Shown here: piece after piece, positions 43,070 through 50,557 of the stretch
How positions within the stretch are numbered: position 1 is the first letter of the stretch
How the letters are laid out: each line of letters starts with the position of its first letter
Origin: Rhodobacter sp. SY28-1
GTDB taxonomy: Bacteria; Pseudomonadota; Alphaproteobacteria; Rhodobacterales; Rhodobacteraceae
Direction of reading: 5' to 3'
DNA length: 64,000 nt
Assembly: GCF_005222785.1 (NCBI RefSeq)
Contig: NZ_STGH01000002.1
Coordinates: forward strand, 496,001-560,000
Translations under genes and position numbers: made by a program
The notes under the pieces: generated by a model
Told to the model about the DNA's origin: nothing
What the model saw: the letters and a program-made list of their open reading frames with translations, nothing else
Databases searched by the model: none

Positions 43070-43981
43070 ATGCTGCTCGACATCCTGACCGACGCGCCCA
43101 TCGCCCCACCGACCAGCACGGTCGATTTCAGCTATGCGCATTCCGGCCAGTCGCTGTTCCGCCAGACCCTGATCCGCGCGGTCGAGGCCCTGACCGGACA
43201 GCCGCACCTGCGCAGGCTCTACCTCGACTGGTTGAACTATGACCGCTGGGCGGGTGAGCCGGTCTTCGCCGCCGCGCTGCGCAAGCTGGGCATCACGCTG
43301 CAGATCGCCGAGGGCACGCAGCATCTGGACCGGGTCCCCCGCACGGGGGGCGTGCTTCTGGTCGCGAACCACCCCTTCGGCGTGGTGGACGGGCTGGCGA
43401 TGGGGCATCTGGGGATGGACCTGCGTGGCAATGTGCAGATCCTGACCAACAGCCTTCTCTGCCGGGTGCCCGAGGTGGACCCCTACCTTCTGCCGGTGGA
43501 CTTTTCGGGCACGCCCGAGGCGCGGCGCCTGACAGCCGAGACCCGCCGCCGCGCGGCCTCCCTGCTGATGGCCGGGAAAGTCGTCGCGGTGTTCCCGGCG
43601 GGGGGTGTGGCCACGGCGAACAAGCCCCTGAAGGGCCGCGCCGTCGATGCGCCATGGCATCCCTTTGTCGGCCGCCTTGCGACCTTGCCGGGGGTGACCA
43701 CCCTGCCCGTCCACTTCTCCGGTCAGAACTCGCGGCTGTTCCAGCTGGCCAGCCACGCCTCCTACCCCCTGCGCGTGGCCCTCATCTTCCACGAAACCCG
43801 CCGCCGCATGGGTCGCCCGGTGCAGTTGCGCATCGGCGCGCCGATCACGGCTGCGGACCTTCGGTCCTGTGACCGGGACCAGGTGGCGGGCGAACTCCGC
43901 CGCCGCTGCATGGCACTTGCCTCGCCCACGCTGAAGGATATCGACGAGACCTACATCTGGCCCAGCCACGTCAAGTGGTAG
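43070..43981 (+). CDS. Lysophospholipid acyltransferase-family (PlsC-like) protein
   Basis: A 303-aa acyltransferase. The motif GVLLVANHPFGVVDGLAMG gives the catalytic His/Asp pair in the variant seen in OlsA-like and hemolysin-type acyltransferases, and VFPAGGVATANKPLKGRAVDAPWHPFVGRLA gives the acyl-acceptor loop. GAGG lies upstream of the ATG, 18 bp after the PhnM-like gene, so it belongs to the phosphate-starvation operon. A role in replacing phospholipids with non-phosphorus lipids (for example ornithine lipid) under phosphorus stress is a reasonable inference. Confidence 0.8.
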   Translation: MLLDILTDAPIAPPTSTVDFSYAHSGQSLFRQTLIRAVEALTGQPHLRRLYLDWLNYDRWAGEPVFAAALRKLGITLQIAEGTQHLDRVPRTGGVLLVANHPFGVVDGLAMGHLGMDLRGNVQILTNSLLCRVPEVDPYLLPVDFSGTPEARRLTAETRRRAASLLMAGKVVAVFPAGGVATANKPLKGRAVDAPWHPFVGRLATLPGVTTLPVHFSGQNSRLFQLASHASYPLRVALIFHETRRRMGRPVQLRIGAPITAADLRSCDRDQVAGELRRRCMALASPTLKDIDETYIWPSHVKW

Positions 43982-44006
43982 CCCCCGTTACACAAGCTTC
44001 ACGCAG

Positions 44007-44024
44007 CCTTCGACAACCTGTCAC
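44007..44024 (+). promoter_or_regulatory. Putative PHO box upstream of phnC
   Basis: A strong half-site CTGTCAC (44018-44024) preceded in 11-bp phase by the weak CCTTCGA. It lies 50 bp before the phnC start codon. The single good heptamer makes this weaker than the other three sites proposed. Confidence 0.4.
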
Positions 44025-44073
44025 AACCCGTCCGTAGGACTCGCCCCAGAAACCGAAGGCGAGGGACGTATCG

Positions 44074-44892
44074 ATGCTGGACGTACAAGGCGTGACGCGG
44101 ATGTTCGGCCAGAAGGCCGCCGTCGACAACATCAGCTTCCACGTCGACCGCCCGGCCTTCGTCGGCATCATCGGTCGCTCTGGCGCGGGGAAATCGACCT
44201 TTCTGCGCATGATGAACCGGCTTCTCGACGCAACCTCGGGCGAGATACGCGTAGATGGGCGCAACGTTCTCGCCCTCAAGGGAGCCGAGGCGCGGGCCTG
44301 GCAATCGCAATGCGCGATGATCTTCCAGCAGTTCAACCTGGTGCCCCGGATGGATGTCGCCTCGAACGTCCTCCACGGCATCCTGAACCGCCGCTCCACC
44401 CTGCAGACCATGTTCAATCTCTGGACCCAGACCGACATCCTGAAGGCGCTGGAAATCCTTGATCGGCTTGGCATTTCCGAACAGGCCACCAAGCGGGCCG
44501 AGGCGCTTTCGGGCGGCCAGCAGCAGCGCGTCGCCATCGCCCGGGCGCTGATGCAGGACCCGAAGATCATCCTCGCCGACGAACCCATCGCCAGCCTCGA
44601 CCCGATGAACGCCCAGGTCGTCATGGACACCTTGAAGCGCATCAACGTGGAAGACGGCCGCATGGTCATCGCCAACCTCCACACGCTCGACACCGCACGG
44701 CGCTACTGCGACCGGGTGATCGGCATGCGCGACGGCCGCATCGTCTTTGACGGCACCCCCGACCAGCTGTCGACCGGCACCGCCCGCGACATCTACGGCG
44801 CCGACGAAAGCTTCAACGAGGCCGCGACGTCGACCTCGATCCCTGCCGACACCACGGCCGACCGCACCTACGCGGATCTCATGCTGTCGTGA
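44074..44892 (+). CDS. phnC: Phosphonate ABC transporter ATPase PhnC
   Basis: A 272-aa ATPase: Walker [27 protein letters not shown], the PhnC-typical [23 protein letters not shown] with the following long helix [26 protein letters not shown], signature [40 protein letters not shown]. It heads the phnCDE1E2 operon, which carries its own putative PHO box. Confidence 0.95.
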   Translation: MLDVQGVTRMFGQKAAVDNISFHVDRPAFVGIIGRSGAGKSTFLRMMNRLLDATSGEIRVDGRNVLALKGAEARAWQSQCAMIFQQFNLVPRMDVASNVLHGILNRRSTLQTMFNLWTQTDILKALEILDRLGISEQATKRAEALSGGQQQRVAIARALMQDPKIILADEPIASLDPMNAQVVMDTLKRINVEDGRMVIANLHTLDTARRYCDRVIGMRDGRIVFDGTPDQLSTGTARDIYGADESFNEAATSTSIPADTTADRTYADLMLS

Positions 44893-44933
44893 CCCCCGGC
44901 CCGGGCTACGGGCCTCAACCTCATGGAGTTCCC

Positions 44934-45830
44934 ATGCAAAAGCTGCTGACTGCAACCGCACTGACCGCCGTGATGGCCACCTCGGCCTTCGCGCAAGAGA
45001 TCACCGAATTCAACATCGGCATCCTTGGCGGCGAAAACGCCCAGGACCGCATGGCTTCGACCGAATGCCTGCGCGTCAAGATGGAGGCCGAGCTTGGCGT
45101 TCCGGTCAAGCTCTTCACCCCCGCCGACTATGACGGCGTGATCCAGGGCCTGCTCGGCGGCTCGCTGGACTATGCCTGGCTCGGCGCTTCGGCCTACGCC
45201 AAGGTCTACCTGACCGACCCGGAAGCGGTTGACGTGATGCTGACCAAACAGAATGTCGATGGCACCACCGGTTACTATTCCATCGGCTTCGCCAAGGCCG
45301 ACTCGGGCATCAAGACGATGGACGACGCCAAGGGCAAATCCTTCGCCTTCGCCGACCCGAACTCGACCTCGGGCTACCTGGTTCCCGCCGCCGAACTGAC
45401 CACAAAATATGGAGACCTGAAAAGCTATTTCAGCGAAGTGAAGATGTCCGGCGGCCATGAGCAGACCATCGTCGGCGTAGCCAACGGTGACTTCGAGGCA
45501 GGCGTGGCATGGGCTGACGGCCTGGGCAACTGGGAAGACGGCTACGGCTCGGGCGCGTTCCGCAAGGCGGCAGACGCTGGCCTCGTCGACATGTCGACCC
45601 TCGTCGAAATCTGGCGCTCGACCCTGATCCCCGAAGGCCCGCTGGTCGTCCGGAAGGCCCTGCCGCAGGACGTCAAGGACAAGGTCTACGCGATGATGGA
45701 CACGATGTGGGAAACCGACCCGGAGTGCGCCTACAACGTCGCCGCCGGTGAGGCCAAGGACTTCGTCCCGGTCAAGCACGAGGACTACCTCGGCATCCTG
45801 GCTGCCCGCAAGCTTCAGGAAGGCATGTAA
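44934..45830 (+). CDS. phnD: Phosphonate ABC transporter substrate-binding protein PhnD
   Basis: A 298-aa periplasmic protein with signal peptide ending ATSAFAQE. PhnD features: FNIGILGGENAQDRMASTECLRVKMEAELGVPVKLFTPADYDGVIQGLLGGSLDYAWLGASAYAKVY and the phosphonate-contact SFAFADPNSTSGYLVPAAEL. ATG 44934 has GGAG seven bases upstream, 42 bp after phnC. A strong hairpin follows the gene. Confidence 0.95.
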   Translation: MQKLLTATALTAVMATSAFAQEITEFNIGILGGENAQDRMASTECLRVKMEAELGVPVKLFTPADYDGVIQGLLGGSLDYAWLGASAYAKVYLTDPEAVDVMLTKQNVDGTTGYYSIGFAKADSGIKTMDDAKGKSFAFADPNSTSGYLVPAAELTTKYGDLKSYFSEVKMSGGHEQTIVGVANGDFEAGVAWADGLGNWEDGYGSGAFRKAADAGLVDMSTLVEIWRSTLIPEGPLVVRKALPQDVKDKVYAMMDTMWETDPECAYNVAAGEAKDFVPVKHEDYLGILAARKLQEGM

Positions 45831-45841
45831 GCCTTCTGACC

Positions 45842-45876
45842 GGCCGGACCCCGCGCTCCCCGGGGTCCGGCCTTTT
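45842..45876 (+). terminator. Intra-operon hairpin between phnD and phnE1
   Basis: A perfect 12-bp stem (GGCCGGACCCCG at 45842-45853 with CGGGGTCCGGCC at 45861-45872) closes a 7-nt loop and is followed by TTTT. It looks like a terminator but lies inside the phnCDE operon after the binding-protein gene. It probably acts as a leaky terminator or 3' stabiliser that gives more PhnD than permease. Confidence 0.75.
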
Positions 45877-45893
45877 CATATCCGGATGATCCC

Positions 45894-46772
45894 ATGGTCG
45901 ATATCGCCTTCGGACCAGAACAGGGCCAGCGCCCCGACCTGTCCAACCGCAACGAAGCCTATCTCGACATGGTCCGCCGCAAGCGGATGTATGGTGGCAT
46001 CCTTCTGGTCATTTTCGTTGCCCTGATGGCGTCAGGCTGGAACCTGGCCGAGCATCGCAACGCCGGCGGTTTCCTGGAAGGCCTGCACCAGGTCTTCGAC
46101 TTCCCGTCCGAAGTCTTCGCGGAAGCCTGGCAGAAGCTGGCCAATCTTCCCGGCATCTTCGTCGCCCATATCCCCGCCCTGATCGAGACGCTGAACATCG
46201 CCGCCGTCGCCACGCTGATCGGCGCGCTGGCCGCGATGTCGCTGTCGCTGCTGGCCACCCGCGGCCTCGCCCGCTGGCCCCGCCTCATCCCCGTCTTCCG
46301 CCGCACGATGGACGCCCTGCGCGCGATCCCCGAAATCGTCATCGCGCTGGTGCTGATCTACATCCTTGGCGGCGGCCCGGTTCCCGCCGTCATCGCCATC
46401 GCGCTTCACACCGGCGGCGCCCTTGGCAAGCTTTTCTCGGAAGTGGCCGAGAACGCCGACCTCAAACCCATCGAGGGCCTGCAGTCCGTCGGCGCTAACT
46501 GGTCGCAGCGCATGTGGCTGGGGGTGATCCCGCAGGTGGCACCCAACTGGCTGTCCTACGCGCTCCTCCGCTTCGAGATCAACGTGCGCGCCAGTGCGAT
46601 TCTGGGTTTCGTCGGCGAAGGCGGCATCGGCCATGACCTGAAGCTCGCGATGCAATGGGGCCAGGGCCGCTATGACGAGGTCGTCGCGATATTCGCGCTG
46701 CTGTTCGTGACCATCGTGGTGATCGACCAGATCTCCGACCGCTACCGTCAGAAGCTGGTGAAGGGGCACTGA
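45894..46772 (+). CDS. phnE: Phosphonate ABC transporter permease PhnE1
   Basis: A 292-aa permease with about six membrane helices. Typical PhnE segments: AIPEIVIALVLIYILGGGPVPAVIAIALHTGGALGKLFSEVAENADLKPIEGLQSVGANWSQRMWLGVIPQVAPNW and NVRASAILGFVGEGGIGHDLKLAMQ. The short second permease gene starts 1 bp after its stop. It pairs with PhnE2 to form the heteromeric channel. Confidence 0.93.
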   Translation: MVDIAFGPEQGQRPDLSNRNEAYLDMVRRKRMYGGILLVIFVALMASGWNLAEHRNAGGFLEGLHQVFDFPSEVFAEAWQKLANLPGIFVAHIPALIETLNIAAVATLIGALAAMSLSLLATRGLARWPRLIPVFRRTMDALRAIPEIVIALVLIYILGGGPVPAVIAIALHTGGALGKLFSEVAENADLKPIEGLQSVGANWSQRMWLGVIPQVAPNWLSYALLRFEINVRASAILGFVGEGGIGHDLKLAMQWGQGRYDEVVAIFALLFVTIVVIDQISDRYRQKLVKGH

Positions 46773-46773
46773 G

Positions 46774-48096
46774 ATGACCGCACTACTCTCTCCCACGCTT
46801 GCCGATACCGTCACAGCAAGCTTCACGCGCAAGCGCCGCTTGGCCTTCGCGATCCCGGCGGCGATCCTGGCCTACCTCGTCTACGCCGCGATCAGTTTCG
46901 ACCTCGCAGGCCTCGCCCAGCGCGCCCGCTTCGACAATGCTGCGATCCTTCTGTCCGACTTCTGGACGCACAAGACCCACGTCACCCGCGACAACCGCAC
47001 AGGTGGCATCGAGGTCGCGATCGAGGGTGAGACCAAGGGCACCTATCCCGACGGCATGCTGCCCGACTGGGTGACCATCGCGGGCACGACGACCACCATC
47101 GACCTTGGCCAAGGCCACATTGTGACCTACGACGACCAGGGCGCGCGCTATGTCGTGCCGGACTACGGCACCATCGACATCCGCCCCGAAGGCGGCAAGC
47201 CGGTCCTGACCGCCCCGGAACCCATTCCCGACTGGATTTCTGTGTCCGAGAACAAGGTCTCCGTCACCACCGACGCGGGCCGTTTCAACTACTCGCGCTC
47301 CAAGGTCGAGACCTTCAAGTACGAACCCGGCTGGGAGCTCTGGTTCTTCACGCTCGACAGTCCGTTCTACGGCAAGGGCTTCGGCGAGTTGATCGGCCTT
47401 GCCACGACGGCTGACCGGATCGACCCCGACCGAACCAACTTCGGCTACATGGTCAGCGAATTCTGGACCAACAAGATGTGGCGGCATGGCGACGTGGCCT
47501 GGGCGATCTTCGAGACGATCCTGATGGCCTTCCTTGGCACCATGACTGCCGCCCTTGTCGCCTTGCCTCTGGGCTTCCTTGCCGCGCGGAACTTCATGCC
47601 CCTGGGTCCCCTGCGCTTTGCCGTGCGCCGGTTCTTCGACTTCATCCGCGGGGTGGACGGGCTGATCTGGACCATCATCCTCAGCCGCGCCTTCGGGCCG
47701 GGTCCGATGACCGGGGCCATCGCCATCGCCATCACCGATGCAGGCACCTTCGGCAAGACCTTCTCGGAAGCCTTGGAAAACATCGACGAGAAGCAGGTCG
47801 AGGGCATCCAGTCGACCGGCGCAAACAGCCTCCAGCGCGCCCGCTTTGGCGTCATCCCGCAGATCACTCCGGTCCTTCTGTCCCAGGTGCTTTACTACCT
47901 CGAATCCAACACCCGCAGCGCCACCGTGATCGGTGCCATCGTCGGCGGCGGCATCGGCCTGCTCCTGACGCAGGCGATCATCACCCAGAAGGACTGGGAG
48001 GAAGTGGCCTACTACATGGTCCTGATAGTCCTGATGGTCATGCTGATGGACAGCCTTTCGGGCTGGCTCCGGCGCAAGCTGATCAAGGGCAACTGA
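46774..48096 (+). CDS. phnE: Phosphonate ABC transporter permease PhnE2 with large periplasmic insertion
   Basis: A 440-aa permease. The first helix (about residues 20-40, LAFAIPAAILAYLVYAAISF) is followed by a roughly 190-residue hydrophilic, beta-rich segment that must face the periplasm. The standard PhnE core (TILMAFLGTMTAALVALPLGFLAARN to VEGIQSTGANSLQRARFGVIPQITPVLLSQVLYYLESNTRSATVIG) follows. Rhizobial PhnE2 proteins have a comparable extension. Its stop overlaps the transferase start (TGATG). Confidence 0.92.
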   Translation: MTALLSPTLADTVTASFTRKRRLAFAIPAAILAYLVYAAISFDLAGLAQRARFDNAAILLSDFWTHKTHVTRDNRTGGIEVAIEGETKGTYPDGMLPDWVTIAGTTTTIDLGQGHIVTYDDQGARYVVPDYGTIDIRPEGGKPVLTAPEPIPDWISVSENKVSVTTDAGRFNYSRSKVETFKYEPGWELWFFTLDSPFYGKGFGELIGLATTADRIDPDRTNFGYMVSEFWTNKMWRHGDVAWAIFETILMAFLGTMTAALVALPLGFLAARNFMPLGPLRFAVRRFFDFIRGVDGLIWTIILSRAFGPGPMTGAIAIAITDAGTFGKTFSEALENIDEKQVEGIQSTGANSLQRARFGVIPQITPVLLSQVLYYLESNTRSATVIGAIVGGGIGLLLTQAIITQKDWEEVAYYMVLIVLMVMLMDSLSGWLRRKLIKGN

Positions 48097-48713
48097 TGCC
48101 GAAACTTTCGCCCGACGCACCCTTCGTCCATCCCGGCTGCCAGATCGTCAACTCCACCTTCGGTGCCTACTGCGAAGTCGGCGAAGGCAGCCGTGTGCTG
48201 AACTCGACCTTTCAGGACTACGCCTATTGCGACCGCCTGTCCGACATCGCCAACACGACCGTCGGCAAGTTCGCCAATATCGCCGCGATGACGCGGATCG
48301 GGCCGACGGATCATCCGATGGATCACGCCAGCCTGCACCACTTCCTCTATCGCTCGGCCTACTACTGGGACGACGTGACCGACGATGCGGACTTCATGGC
48401 CCACCGCGCCAGCCGCCGGACGGTGATCGGGCCGGACACCTGGCTGGGCCACGGGGTGATCGTCAAGCCCGAGGTCACCATCGGAGCGGGCGCGGTCATC
48501 GCCTCGGGTGCCGTCGTGACCAAGGACGTGGCCCCCTACATGATCGTGGCCGGTCTGCCCGCCCAGCCACTGCGCCCCCGCTTTGCCCCCGGCATCGCCG
48601 ACCGGCTGATGGCGCTCGCCTGGTGGGACTGGCCGCATGACCGCCTGCGCGCCGCGCTGACGGACTTCCGCAGCCTGAAGGCCGAAGCGTTCCTGGAAAA
48701 GTATCACGGCTGA
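48096..48713 (+). CDS. Hexapeptide-repeat transferase of phosphonate operons
   Basis: A 205-aa left-handed beta-helix acyltransferase, chloramphenicol-acetyltransferase-like. Hexapeptide repeats include VHPGCQIVNSTFGAYCEVGEGSRVLNSTF and IGPDTWLGHGVIVKPEVTIGAGAVIASGAVVTKDVAPYMIVAGLPAQPLRPRF, with the active-site His in GPTDHPMDHASLHHF. This family is repeatedly found in phn loci and may acetylate aminoalkylphosphonates before C-P lyase action, as PhnO does in enterobacteria. It overlaps the convergent phnF gene by 10 bp. Confidence 0.87.
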   Translation: MPKLSPDAPFVHPGCQIVNSTFGAYCEVGEGSRVLNSTFQDYAYCDRLSDIANTTVGKFANIAAMTRIGPTDHPMDHASLHHFLYRSAYYWDDVTDDADFMAHRASRRTVIGPDTWLGHGVIVKPEVTIGAGAVIASGAVVTKDVAPYMIVAGLPAQPLRPRFAPGIADRLMALAWWDWPHDRLRAALTDFRSLKAEAFLEKYHG

Positions 48714-49417
48714 TCGGCCACCGTCAGCGTCACCCGCTCTCCCGCGAACCAGGTCGTCCCCAGTTCCACCGGCACGCCCTTGGGGTCCACGTTCACCGCC
48801 ACTGTCCGCAGCACCGGCGCGCCGGGCCGCACTGTCAACGCCACGGCGAGGACCGGGTCGGCCAGCTGCGCCGTCATCCGCGTCTCGGCCCGGGTGTAGT
48901 CGGCCAGCCCCTCCGCAGAAAGCGCCCGGGTGATCGACCCCATCTCGCGCACCCTGTCGAGAAGGCCCGGAAACCGCGCCGCCGGAAACACCGAGCGGAA
49001 AGCCGCAATGGGCTGACTGTCGGCCAGCGAGACACCTTCGACCACATGCACCGCGTCCCCCGGCTTGAGCCGCAGTGCGCGCGCCTCCTCGGCATCGCTG
49101 GCCCGCGTCTCGCCCCGGCTGATCCGGCGCGAGGGCGTCTGGCCCGCCGCCAGCACGTTCTGGTGGAACCGCACCCGCCTGCCCAGCGGATAATCCGTCG
49201 GCCGCAGCACCACGAAGACCCCTGCGCCCCGCCGGGAATGGACCAGCCCCTGCTCGGCCAGCGCCGCCAGCGCATGGCGCACGGTATGGCGGTTCACCCC
49301 GAACCGCGCGGCAAGCTCGGCCTCGGTGGGCAGCTTGTCGCCCGGGCGGTAATGTCCCGCCCCGAATTCACGGGTCAGGGTCGCGGCAATCGCCGACCAA
49401 AGGGCATCTTTCGCCAA
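48704..49417 (-). CDS. phnF: GntR/HutC-family regulator PhnF
   Basis: A 237-aa repressor. The N-terminal winged helix (LTREFGAGHYRPGDKLPTEAELAARFGVNRHTVRHALAALAEQGLVHSRRGAGVFVV) is joined to a C-terminal UTRA domain (VVEGVSLADSQPIAAFRSVFPAARFPG; PVLRTVAVNVDPKGVPVELGTTWFAGERVTL). The start is TTG 49417 with AGGAG upstream; the nearby ATG is out of frame. It is divergent from phnG, with a perfect inverted repeat in between that is its likely operator. Confidence 0.92.
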   Translation of the reverse strand: MAKDALWSAIAATLTREFGAGHYRPGDKLPTEAELAARFGVNRHTVRHALAALAEQGLVHSRRGAGVFVVLRPTDYPLGRRVRFHQNVLAAGQTPSRRISRGETRASDAEEARALRLKPGDAVHVVEGVSLADSQPIAAFRSVFPAARFPGLLDRVREMGSITRALSAEGLADYTRAETRMTAQLADPVLAVALTVRPGAPVLRTVAVNVDPKGVPVELGTTWFAGERVTLTVADQP

Positions 49418-49426
49418 GCATTTCTC

Positions 49427-49444
49427 CTGTCACGAAAAATTCAC
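49427..49444. promoter_or_regulatory. Putative PHO box in the phnF-phnG interval
   Basis: CTGTCAC and AATTCAC lie in 11-bp phase (49427 and 49438). The site partly overlaps the ribosome-binding region of phnF, so PhoB binding could activate phnG while reducing phnF. Confidence 0.45.
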
Positions 49445-49490
49445 AACTCTCCGGTTGGCCAAGGGCCGCCCGTCAGGTATGATTTGTATA

Positions 49491-49512
49491 GTTGTCTAGT
49501 ACATTAGACAAC
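49491..49512. promoter_or_regulatory. Probable PhnF operator
   Basis: Perfect 8-bp inverted repeat: GTTGTCTA at 49491-49498 and TAGACAAC at 49505-49512 around the 6-bp spacer GTACAT. It lies 18 bp upstream of the phnG start codon and between the divergent phnF and phnG genes. GntR/HutC regulators bind such dyads, and repression of phnGHIJKLN by PhnF is the simplest reading. Confidence 0.7.
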
Positions 49513-49529
49513 CCCCTCAACCTGTCGAG

Positions 49530-49979
49530 ATGCAGATGACCGACGCCTCGCCCCTCACGCGGAAGACATGGATGGCAACGCTGGCCAAGGCCGCCCCTGC
49601 CCGGCTCGCGGCGCTGTTCCCCGACTTGCCGCCCCACCATGTCCTCCGCCAGCCCGAGATCGGCGCGGTCATGGTCCGCGGCCGGGTCGGCAGCACGGGC
49701 GCGCCCTTCAACCTGGGCGAGATGACGGTCACCCGGGCCTCGGTCCGGCTTGCGACGGGAGAGGTGGGTCACGCCTGGGTGCAGGGCCGCGACAAGGCCC
49801 ATGCGTTGCGGGCGGCGGCGGTGGATGCATTGATGCAGACCGACCGCGCCAATGACCTGACCGCGCAGGTCCTGTACCCGCTGGAGTCCGAAGCCCGGTC
49901 CCACCGGGAGGCCCGCGCCGCCAAGGCAGCAGGCACCAAGGTCGACTTCTTCACCATGGTCCGGGGAGAGGACAAATGA
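49530..49979 (+). CDS. phnG: C-P lyase core subunit PhnG
   Basis: A 149-aa PhnG. Recognisable parts are TRKTWMATLAKAAPARLAAL, VLRQPEIGAVMVRGRVGSTGAPFNLGEMTVTRASVRLATGEVGHAWVQGRDKAHALRAAAVDALMQ. PhnG is part of the PhnG2H2I2J2 complex that attaches the phosphonate to ATP-derived ribose and cleaves the C-P bond. ATG 49530 or the ATG two codons later is the start. The stop overlaps phnH (ATGA). Confidence 0.95.
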   Translation: MQMTDASPLTRKTWMATLAKAAPARLAALFPDLPPHHVLRQPEIGAVMVRGRVGSTGAPFNLGEMTVTRASVRLATGEVGHAWVQGRDKAHALRAAAVDALMQTDRANDLTAQVLYPLESEARSHREARAAKAAGTKVDFFTMVRGEDK

Positions 49980-50557
49980 ACGCGCCCCGTCAGAATGACG
50001 CGCTTGAAGGCGGCTTCACCGAGGCCCCCGTCCAGTCCGCCCGCGCCTTCCGCGACGTGCTGGAGGCGATGGCCCGTCCCGGCACGATCCGCCGGGTGTC
50101 CGGCGCCCTGCCCCCAGCCCCCCTGTCGGTGGCCGCCGGGGTCGTCCTGCTGACGCTCTGCGACGGCACCACGCCCCTGCATCTGGCGGGCTCGATCGAC
50201 CGCCCCGCCTTGCGCGACTGGGTGGCCTTCCATATCGGCGCGCCGCTGGTCGGTGCCGAGGGCGCGGCATTCGCGCTTGGCCGGTGGGAGGATCTGCAGC
50301 CCGTCAGCCGCTTCCGCATCGGCCAGCCAGACTATCCCGACCGCTCGGCCACCTTGATCGTCGAATGCGACCGACTGACGAACCACGGTCCCAGCCTGAC
50401 CGGCCCCGGGATCGAAACCGCGACTTGGCTCAACCTGCCCGAAACCGCGGCCTTCCGCGCCAACCGGGCCCGGTTCCCGCTGGGCTTCGACACGATTTTC
50501 ACTGCCGGCGACCGCATCGCCGGCCTGCCCCGGTCTACCCGCGTGGAGGCGATCTGA
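49976..50557 (+). CDS. phnH: C-P lyase core subunit PhnH
   Basis: A 193-aa PhnH, a PLP-transferase-fold structural subunit. Typical segments: GGFTEAPVQSARAFRDVLEAMARPGTIRRVSG, VLLTLCDGTTPLHLAG, and the C-terminal TGPGIETATWLNLP, FRANRARFPLGFDTIFTAGDRIAGLPRSTRVE. It overlaps phnG (ATGA) and phnI (TGATG), so the core subunits are translationally coupled. Confidence 0.95.
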   Translation: MNAPRQNDALEGGFTEAPVQSARAFRDVLEAMARPGTIRRVSGALPPAPLSVAAGVVLLTLCDGTTPLHLAGSIDRPALRDWVAFHIGAPLVGAEGAAFALGRWEDLQPVSRFRIGQPDYPDRSATLIVECDRLTNHGPSLTGPGIETATWLNLPETAAFRANRARFPLGFDTIFTAGDRIAGLPRSTRVEAI

